The notes under the pieces were generated by a model. That model saw only the letters and a list, made by a program, of their open reading frames with translations. It was not told the origin of the DNA and ran no database searches. Below are positions 18,701-24,847 of a stretch of DNA of 64,000 bases, piece by piece. A program made the position numbers and the translations under genes. The stretch is from NCBI GenBank assembly GCA_902790625.1, contig CADASP010000012.1:1-64000 (forward strand). The letters run 5' to 3'. Every line of letters starts with the position of its first letter. The first letter of the stretch is position 1. The stretch comes from an uncultured Prevotellaceae bacterium (GTDB taxonomy: Bacteria > Bacteroidota > Bacteroidia > Bacteroidales > Bacteroidaceae).

Positions 18701-21700
18701 AACGTGACCTACCAGACGGAAGCCCGCGACGTGACCTACGACCCCTACGCCATCAAGGCCAAGACCGTCACCATGAGCTTCTTCAACTATCACCCCGTAC
18801 ATTTGGAGCAGACCGACGTGGTGTTCGACTGCGAGACGGGCATCGCCACGCCCAGCAGCTATGGCTTCTCGAATGAGTTGGGCTACAACACCGACTTCAC
18901 CTTCAGCATCGACCTTACCGACAACGACCCAGAGAAGGTCTACGACGTGGCACTCTACGTCTATACTTCGGGCAAGGAGAACGGTGTGCGCGGACTCATC
19001 GCCAAGTACAACCCCCGCAAGAACCGATGGGTGGCCTACGACAAGTTCAACACCGAGTGCCTGCCCTACATGGTCAACGTCGTGCCACACTACCGCCAGG
19101 AACCCATTGCCTCGCGCACGAAGCTCGATAATGTCTACAGCAATTACACCACCCAGACCACCGTGCAGGCCGACCCGCTCGTCAAGCGCTTCGAGGAGCT
19201 GGTGGAGCAGGAGAAAACCGCCATGGAGACCACTGGCAACGTGCCGCAGGCTATCAGCGACGAGATAGATAGCATCCTGCGTGAGCTGATGCAGCGTCAG
19301 GGACTGGACTACGACAATCCTGGAGATGTTGACACCAGCAGCGCCGCCTTCGACCGCCTTGAAGCTGAGAGTAAGGCACTGCACGAGAAATACGACGGGC
19401 TGACAGAGGGCTTTGGAGAGATACCACTGGGCCTGAATCAGGCGGGCGGCCTGCTCGACGGCGTTACCTTCGGCAATACCAACGGCATGACAGAGGCCAC
19501 GCTGCTGGCTCAGGGCTACGAGGTGGTGAACCTCAACGACGGCTCGAAGGTGTATGCACGCTTCAGCCCTGCCAACTGGAGCTTTGCCGACCTGAAGGAC
19601 AACCTGTTGATGTCGATTGACCTGCCCAACGCCTCGCGCCCCATGAGGGACGAGGCCACCAGCGACATGGAAAAGAAATACGGCGAACTGCAGGAGAAGC
19701 TCGACAAGTTCAACACCGCCCTCGGCATGATTGCCGACGCTGCCGACAACGTGCTGAAGATTGTGGACGAGGGTATTGAACTCTTCAACAAGTGTGACAT
19801 GAAGTTGATGGACCAGCTCGCAAAAATCCGGCAGACGGGAGGCAAATATGCGTCGTTGGCCAACTACTGGAACTACTACAAGGCTCAAGCGCTGCTCGTC
19901 GAGAACAACGCAGCAGCCAGCCTGCTGTTGCGATGCAAGAACATCCTCACCAAGTTCAAGGTGGGCGACGGCGTGGGAACGCTGGCCGGACTCTACTCCT
20001 ACGTCAAGGACATCTACGACATGCTGAAGAAGCAGCGCGAGATGGAGGCGTACTACTACAAGGTGCCCGACCCCTGCTGGGATGACTATGTCCGCGCCAG
20101 CAACCTGCGGGCCGACATCCACTCGTTCCACAACCACGCCATGACTTTCATGATTACCAACGTGGCCGCCGACGGACTGGCACTCTATAGTGCTGCCGCA
20201 GGTCTGGCAGGTGTTGGTGCGTCGTCGGGCACCAGCATCCTCGTCACCCTGCTCTCGATAGCCAAGATTGGTGCCACCTACTGGATCAACGAGTATTTCG
20301 ACAAGAAGTTCAACGACAACATGGCCTATATCAAGGCCGAGCTTGCCTCGCTGAAGTGCAAGAAGTGCGACGACCCGGAGAAGTGCTGCCCCGAAACCGC
20401 CGTGACCAATGTTGACGGTGGCGCTTCGGGCAATCAGCCCTGCTGCATCGACCCGGGAAGCTGCCCGCCCTATCCTGAGTTGCCGCCTCCCGGCCCCGAC
20501 GGCCCTGGCTCTGATCCCATCCTCGACCCCTCAGGCTTCGTCTATGAGGGTGTGCAAAGCAACCGCGTGGAAGGCGTCACCGCCACCGTGTATTATAAGG
20601 AGACGGTGAAGGACATGTATGGCGACGAGCACGAGAACGTCGTGCTTTGGGATGCCGAGAACTACGCCCAGCAGAACCCGCAGTTCACCGACGTGAACGG
20701 CGAATATGGCTGGGATGTGCCCATGGGCCAGTGGCAGGTGAAGTATGAGAAGACGGGCTACACCACGGCCTACAGCGAGTGGCTGCCCGTGCCCCCGCCA
20801 CAGCTTGATGTGAACCAGAACCTGAAACAGTACTCCCAGCCCGTTGTCAACCAGGTGAAGGCCACGCAACAGGCCGTCACCGTGGGCTTCGACAAGTACA
20901 TGAAGACATCGACGCTCACCACCGACGACATCCGCGTGACGCGCGGCGGCACCGTCCTGCCGGGCACCGTGGAGCTGCTCGAGACCGAGACCGAGGGCAA
21001 GCTCCAGCTGGCCTCCCGCCTACGCTTCGTGCCCAGTGCACCGCTGCCCGTGGGACAGACCTTGACGCTCACTGTGGGCGGACAGGCTGAGAGCTATGCC
21101 GGTGTCGCCTTGGGCGACGACTTCCAGCAGGAGTTCGACATTCTGCAGGCTGTGGAGCGACTCGTCGCCGACTCGTTGGTGAACGTGGTGTACAACCAAG
21201 CCAGCACCATCACCGTCAGCGCGCTGCCCGCCGCTACCGCCGCTGGCAAGAAGGTGAGCGTGCGCCTGCTGAGCGACATCATAGCCGAAGCCAGCGCCAC
21301 CGAACTCACCCTCGACACCAACGGCAAGGCCACCATCACCCTGAGCGGCATCATGCACGGCGCCACTGGCCTGGTGATGCAGTTAGTGGACGACCCCGAT
21401 GTGCAGACGCTCACCGTGGTGAACGTGAAGGACGAGAGTGACTTCATCACGCCCATGCCGCGTGCCAACTACCTCACCGGCACCGAACTCTATTATGGCA
21501 CCCCCATTGAGCTGAGCTGCGACCTGCCCGATGCCGCCATCTACTACACCCTCGACGGCACTTGTCCCTGCGAGCAGGAGAGCGACAAGGTGTTCCGCTA
21601 TCAACGGCCCTTCATCCTCGATGCCAGCACCACCGTGAAGGCCATGGCCGTGGCCAATGGCTATGCCGAGAGCGACGTGAAGGTGCTCAGCTATACCGTG

Positions 21701-22687
21701 CGCCGCGACAGCACCGACCTGCACCTGCGCCGAGGATGGATGTGGGTGTCGCACGCACAGAGCCAGAGCGTGCCCGCCAGCCGTCTGGGCGGCGCCACCG
21801 ACAAGGTCATCGACACAGAAGGCAGCACCGTCGCCGACATGCAGCCGCAGACAGCCTACAAGGTGCACAGCACTGAGGCCCACAACGCGCTCTTGGAGGG
21901 CTATGCCCTGAACCTGCGCGAGGCCGTAAGCGACCTGAAGGAGGGCTGGAACTGGCTGCCTTATCCCATGACGAAGGCGCTCACGCTCGACGAGGCCCTG
22001 GCCTACGCACAACCGGCAGAGGGCGATGTGCTGGTGGGCACCGACGGCTTTGCCATCTACGTCAACGACTATTGGAACGGCTACCACTGGGAAGGCACGC
22101 TCTACAAGCTGGAGCCGGGCAACGCCTATCGCTTCAAGTCGGGCAAGGACAAGCTCTTCTACCTCAACGACCACATCATCAAGAGCAAGGCCAGCCAGCA
22201 GCCGGGGCTCCCCATGTTCCGCTACTACGACCGCTACGGGCAGCCCGACCGCATGCCCATCGTGGCCCGTCTCATGAGAAACAATTGGTATGTCACCAGC
22301 AATACTGACGACTACGAGGTGATGGCCTTCTGCGGCGACGACTGTCGAGGCAATGGCTACTGGCGTGGCAACGGTGCCACAAACCTGATGCTCAACGTGC
22401 TGGGCAAGCCTGGCGAGACCATCCGCTTCACCGTGCACGTGAAGAGCGAGGACAAGAGCTACGACATTGTGGAGACGCTCCCCTTCAGCGACGACCTGCA
22501 GGGCAACCCCAACAGTCCCATCCTGCTCACCATTGGCCAAGAGTCGTCGGGCATTGGCATTACGCTGATGGGCGATGAACAAGGTACAATGAACAACGAA
22601 GTCTACGATTTGCAGGGCCGCCGCATCAACGTTCAAGGCCAGAAGGGCGTCTATTTGCATCGCGGCAAAAAAATCGTAGTGAAATGA
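15728..22687 (+). CDS. Giant (2,319-residue) secreted multidomain surface protein
   Basis: Exported through MKRYIYIFVMLVAALTAKA. The protein is a chain of beta-sandwich segments: carboxypeptidase-regulatory-like stretches (ATITVRDEDSGEGIADATVT), an Ig/DUF11-like region near 800-1000, a long charged helical region (about 1150-1480), a hydrophobic stretch (about 1475-1515), a cysteine cluster (about 1543-1580) leading into a proline linker, a second regulatory-like domain, an Ig-like domain, a chitobiase C-terminal-like module (about 1915-1990, IYYTLDGTCPC, STTVKAMAVANGYAES) and a GWNWLPYP region. The tail (YDLQGRRINVQGQ, then KGVYL and GKKIVVK) matches the tail type of the upstream gene. No catalytic motif was recognised. 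An adhesin or matrix-binding role is inferred from architecture. Its codon use resembles its neighbours. Confidence 0.8.
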   Translation: MKRYIYIFVMLVAALTAKAADATPFHRLTMKIVPDGIATMTARIEGYYYDVEEQRQRVDIYVNNDTVDINYQVPTGAAINAYCYLRNNGLGDWKLMRLVANGQVVKELNGNYSFDYTMPDEDLDLVVEYDFNPNTPGEPSPNSWNPETGDLIIDLYSAGWPANFNRNEDYLKVKRYILGGRLNNSMYNLVYGLSNMTNLTFFDFSRTDMETLGDSWYNFKDLPLTEVVMPSTIKQINANCFSGTKLQVLSIFALMPPKLAHATHYDSAIRQTIDDGQNAFPDSKDMVVRVPAEALPFYQDDADWSQFALIPMDGNFANLSVKLMPTPDAATIAQYKDMNLELTNVRTGQVRRLLIGSRNEYVFRYLPVNTVYNLVLRSEGGAEVARIDNVSVGEEDLSTVFASLKAPHTLRLTVKAGSTTAAPDSYTATWFGTDGSYLQRGNELARRFEGETVKCLVSLNRELAMTYTQSDTLTIAVGAVSDAVTLTLQPLPRTTATITVRDEDSGEGIADATVTVTHLLVTGETGSFLTLTTNAQGVATGSVVKGMANVTVGHDIYGSKTFNVNFNDSIAFNVPFRQAGGTVVNISYTYKPAVAEGQQATVENTYPEEKNMKYRFQYRDSEYSWHYITDYRDQNPRFTFFENLPVGTQLYVYADHTAGKVDQQSRQVTIDESGQASVRFDVVERGAIQCSFRSTDATDVGVLLFNSSSGQLVHRQLFGSKYRVCTLKDLPSNTYQVVMMSQMNQLPNITHRDQLAGLIESQDYLSQTVHVDNGKIALVHHDLIPRPVAQLNSNLAESRAYVGSAQVSVGDFVTISASAKFRDDLGATPENLKLTAQLPDGCQLVDNSVMKGQTTTTYQYQSRQRTLTVDWPDMGGDDSRIRFCVIPTTTGTMQPYVAVTYTLNGEEHSDQLQASAFSVTAATLFVPEVTTTPTILAQGKAAPSSPVVVMAAGREVAQTTANARGQWQTSFMLPDTTALSRHTITAQITKENVTYQTEARDVTYDPYAIKAKTVTMSFFNYHPVHLEQTDVVFDCETGIATPSSYGFSNELGYNTDFTFSIDLTDNDPEKVYDVALYVYTSGKENGVRGLIAKYNPRKNRWVAYDKFNTECLPYMVNVVPHYRQEPIASRTKLDNVYSNYTTQTTVQADPLVKRFEELVEQEKTAMETTGNVPQAISDEIDSILRELMQRQGLDYDNPGDVDTSSAAFDRLEAESKALHEKYDGLTEGFGEIPLGLNQAGGLLDGVTFGNTNGMTEATLLAQGYEVVNLNDGSKVYARFSPANWSFADLKDNLLMSIDLPNASRPMRDEATSDMEKKYGELQEKLDKFNTALGMIADAADNVLKIVDEGIELFNKCDMKLMDQLAKIRQTGGKYASLANYWNYYKAQALLVENNAAASLLLRCKNILTKFKVGDGVGTLAGLYSYVKDIYDMLKKQREMEAYYYKVPDPCWDDYVRASNLRADIHSFHNHAMTFMITNVAADGLALYSAAAGLAGVGASSGTSILVTLLSIAKIGATYWINEYFDKKFNDNMAYIKAELASLKCKKCDDPEKCCPETAVTNVDGGASGNQPCCIDPGSCPPYPELPPPGPDGPGSDPILDPSGFVYEGVQSNRVEGVTATVYYKETVKDMYGDEHENVVLWDAENYAQQNPQFTDVNGEYGWDVPMGQWQVKYEKTGYTTAYSEWLPVPPPQLDVNQNLKQYSQPVVNQVKATQQAVTVGFDKYMKTSTLTTDDIRVTRGGTVLPGTVELLETETEGKLQLASRLRFVPSAPLPVGQTLTLTVGGQAESYAGVALGDDFQQEFDILQAVERLVADSLVNVVYNQASTITVSALPAATAAGKKVSVRLLSDIIAEASATELTLDTNGKATITLSGIMHGATGLVMQLVDDPDVQTLTVVNVKDESDFITPMPRANYLTGTELYYGTPIELSCDLPDAAIYYTLDGTCPCEQESDKVFRYQRPFILDASTTVKAMAVANGYAESDVKVLSYTVRRDSTDLHLRRGWMWVSHAQSQSVPASRLGGATDKVIDTEGSTVADMQPQTAYKVHSTEAHNALLEGYALNLREAVSDLKEGWNWLPYPMTKALTLDEALAYAQPAEGDVLVGTDGFAIYVNDYWNGYHWEGTLYKLEPGNAYRFKSGKDKLFYLNDHIIKSKASQQPGLPMFRYYDRYGQPDRMPIVARLMRNNWYVTSNTDDYEVMAFCGDDCRGNGYWRGNGATNLMLNVLGKPGETIRFTVHVKSEDKSYDIVETLPFSDDLQGNPNSPILLTIGQESSGIGITLMGDEQGTMNNEVYDLQGRRINVQGQKGVYLHRGKKIVVK

Positions 22688-22899
22688 TATCACGCGGACG
22701 GACACAAGGTCCGTCCCTACGGTGTCGTTCGAGCGGCAAATCCGACTGGGCAGGGTATGTAATTCTTGTTAGAAAAACAGATAAAAACAAAAAACACAGC
22801 AAAAAAAAGCCTTTTTTCCTGTTTTTCTTGTTTTTATCTGTTTTTCAAAATCCAACTGAGCGGCGGAGATTCTCAGGCAAATGTGTGTAAAAAGTAGTG
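22688..22899. repeat. Dispersed non-coding module B, copy 1
   Basis: After the giant gene the sequence reads CGGACGGACACAAGGTCCGT, a palindrome-like block, followed by a GCGGCAAAT stretch, AATTCTTGTTAGAAAAACAG and a run of AAAACA/CTGTTTTT, ending in TTTTTCAAAATCCAACTGAG. The same order occurs at 40975-41252, where an extra segment of about 80 bp interrupts it. The facing A-rich and T-rich runs can form a long AT hairpin that may terminate the surface-protein operon. No gene is seen. Confidence 0.65.
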
Positions 22900-23497
22900 C
22901 AAGGGAACGTTAGATAGGGCACCCCTATGTTCAAAAACGGAAGTGACATGCCAGGACGGGGAGACGTGAAAGATATTGACAAAATGGCCATTTAACCCCT
23001 CCATAATTTAAAAATTCTGCAAGAGAAAACTTTTGGTCGAAAATTTTTGAGTTTTGAGAGAGTTTGCTAAATGATTGTCATTCAGTCGATTTGACTGGAT
23101 TTGGCGAAAAAAGGGCATCGCTGGCTTGAAAAAGTCAACGCCGAAAAAAAAATTGGCGTTGCCGTTTTATTTTTTGGCGTGCTTACAAAACCGCGAAAGG
23201 GCACCAAATAGGGGCTAAAAACGTGCACAAAACCATGGTGTGTGTGCAAAAATTTGGCTTTTCCCCCTCGGTTTTCCATCCGCCGAGGGTTGAACCATGC
23301 TCCCAAACGGGTCTTTTTCGCTCCAGATTGCCTCGAAATCGTGAACAAATTTTGTGTTGAAAGATTTTGACATTCTTTCCGATTTCTATCTATCGGGTGT
23401 TCTATTTCGTAACAACTCGGTTCGCCACGCTGGCCCCAACGAGCGAAACCTAAATTGCATGTTTTGTAATTAGGGTGTCCAATTTGATGTTCCCTTG
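22900..23497. repeat. Dispersed non-coding module A, copy 1, with terminal inverted repeats
   Basis: A stretch of about 600 bp without a credible gene. Its core (22900 to about 23446) matches 40407-40957 almost base for base by eye. The ends are inverted copies: left 22900-22924 begins CAAGGGAAC and ends GGGCACCC; right 23473-23497 begins GGGTGTCC and ends GTTCCCTTG, 20 of 25 matching. Internal features are a hairpin around GTCAACGCC/GGCGTTGCC and conserved AT tracts. The reading frame of 187 residues across it is not preserved in the second copy, so it is treated as non-coding. It could be a non-autonomous mobile element or carry a structured RNA. Confidence 0.7.
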
Positions 23498-23516
23498 AAT
23501 CGAAGTTGCTAATAGT

Positions 23517-23613
23517 TACAGACCCCACCCCTGCCCCTCCCCTTGAAGGGAGGGGAACTGCTGCGCATACCACTCCCCTCCCTTCAAGGGGAGGGGCAGG
23601 GGTGGGGTCTGTA
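23517..23613. repeat. Perfect 40-bp inverted repeat with self-palindromic arms
   Basis: The arm at 23517-23556 is the exact reverse complement of 23574-23613, with a 17-bp spacer. Each arm contains its own palindrome (CCCCTCCCTTCAAGGGGAGG type). It is the best-preserved example of the G/C-rich paired-palindrome family found elsewhere in this window between and inside genes. Confidence 0.85.
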
Positions 23614-23728
23614 ATATTATCTCTACAAATTGTAAGGTACAACAAATTGAACAGCCTATTTTGTAATTTAGGAGTTCACCACAGGTGCCCTCACGCTCCC
23701 CAGCAAAACGGGAATTTACAGGTTTGCG

Positions 23729-23759
23729 AAAAAAGAACCCGCCGCTTCACAGCGACGGG
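23729..23759 (-). terminator. Intrinsic terminator of rhaD
   Basis: On the minus strand a 9-bp stem (CCCGTCGCT with AGCGGCGGG, loop GTGA) is followed by TTCTTTTTT, about 35 nt after the rhaD stop codon. Confidence 0.75.
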
Positions 23760-23792
23760 CACTTCATTATATTAGTTAGTAGTTGTTTCTTT

Positions 23793-24602
23793 TCATCGCG
23801 GCAGGTTGAAGGCGCGCGTCATTTCTTGCATCTGCTCGTCGGTCATGCCGTCGGGCTCGAAGCCCATGCAGCGCGCGTTGATGTATATCTTGGCGCTCTT
23901 CGAGAGCACGTCGATCTGGTCGAAGGCATCCATCACGTCCTTGCCCTTAGCAAAAACGCCGTGCTTCTCCCACATCACCACGTCGTACTGCTCCAGCTCC
24001 TTCAGCGTGGCCTCGGCCAGCGCGTTGCTGCCTGGCTGGGTGTAGGGCACGATGCCCAAGCCCAGTGGGCAGAAGGCCTTCGTCTCGGGAATCATGCTCC
24101 AGAGGATGCGGGTGAGCACGTCGCGCCCCAGGAACTCCTTCTTGTGGCTCATGGCCACCAGCTCGATGGGGTGGGTGTGCACGGTGGCCTTGTAGCCGCT
24201 GCCGGTTTCAATCTGGCGGGCGTGCACGATGAGGTGGCTGGGCAGCTCGCTGGTGGGCATCACGGCCTCGTCGGCAATGATGACGTAGGATGCACAGTCG
24301 TCTAAGATGCGAATCACGCTGCCGTTCTGCATGGGCCATCGTGTCAGGTCGCGCATGCGCTTGCCAGTGCCCTTGCAATAGAAGTAGCAGCCACGGAGTG
24401 CGGGCAGGGTGATGCCAATGGACTTTGCGTCGCCAATGGCTGGCAGTTGGCGCATGGCGTCGTCGACATGCTCAGTGATGTTCACGGTGATGTTGCCGCC
24501 GTTGCGCTCGGCCCATCCGTTTTGCCACAGGTAGCCCGCCACCTCGGCAATCTTTTCAATCTCGGCCTGCAGGGCCGGACGTCCTTCGAGTATACTCTTC
24601 AT
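23793..24602 (-). CDS. rhaD: Rhamnulose-1-phosphate aldolase
   Basis: A class II zinc aldolase that splits L-rhamnulose 1-phosphate into dihydroxyacetone phosphate and L-lactaldehyde. At 269 residues it matches RhaD (about 274). Family marks are WAERNGGNITVNI near the N-terminus, the PTSELPSH loop, the zinc ligands in VHTHP and a third histidine in WEKHGVF. The longer frame from 24626 crosses the promoter box TACCTTTG (24624-24631), so the ATG at 24602 is the real start. rhaA, rhaB and the permease are not adjacent. With GH28, SusC/D and GH53 in the window, it points to use of rhamnogalacturonan. RhaD is preferred over fuculose aldolase FucA because of length and the N-terminal extension. Confidence 0.9.
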   Translation of the reverse strand: MKSILEGRPALQAEIEKIAEVAGYLWQNGWAERNGGNITVNITEHVDDAMRQLPAIGDAKSIGITLPALRGCYFYCKGTGKRMRDLTRWPMQNGSVIRILDDCASYVIIADEAVMPTSELPSHLIVHARQIETGSGYKATVHTHPIELVAMSHKKEFLGRDVLTRILWSMIPETKAFCPLGLGIVPYTQPGSNALAEATLKELEQYDVVMWEKHGVFAKGKDVMDAFDQIDVLSKSAKIYINARCMGFEPDGMTDEQMQEMTRAFNLPR

Positions 24603-24623
24603 GTGATGTTGTTTTTTCAGCCG

Positions 24624-24631
24624 CAAAGGTA
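24624..24631 (-). promoter_or_regulatory. -7 promoter box of rhaD
   Basis: Minus-strand TACCTTTG, 22 bp before the ATG. Its -33 element is poor. Confidence 0.5.
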
Positions 24632-24714
24632 TTGGTTTATTCTGTCATACGCCCGCACAATTTGATTTTTTACCCCCGAAAATTGACTATCCTACATTAT
24701 TCATAGAAATGAAT

Positions 24715-24835
24715 TGGAGTTTCAGGAGTTTCAGGAGTTTCAGGAGTTCAGACGATAGTTTTGTTGTCAGAGGATGACATGATGCAGAACTATTGTCTGA
24801 ACTCCTGAAACTCCTGTACTCCTGCAACTCCATGA
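24715..24835. repeat. Inverted pair of 9-bp tandem arrays
   Basis: The unit GAGTTTCAG repeats about three and a half times on the left; the right side carries the complementary units. The core arms 24732-24760 and 24788-24816 pair over 29 bp with one mismatch. It lies between the helicase stop and the rhaD promoter and may terminate the helicase message. A half copy lies at 59413-59480. Confidence 0.75.
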
Positions 24836-24847
24836 ATAAAGCTATTG

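Noticed and set aside
18200..20137. 645-residue open frame antisense to the giant surface protein
   Set aside because: It is a shadow caused by high GC at third codon positions of the real gene; its composition is Val/His/Leu-rich with no signal or domain.
23082..23645. 187-residue frame across module A and the 40-bp inverted repeat
   Set aside because: It is not preserved in the second copy of the module and reads through palindromic repeat, so it is not treated as a gene.
22688..23792. Insertion sequence or prophage remnant
   Set aside because: No transposase, integrase or phage frame is visible; only non-coding repeats.
24603..24626. Upstream ATG for rhaD
   Set aside because: It lies in the promoter box; the ATG at 24602 gives the family N-terminus.
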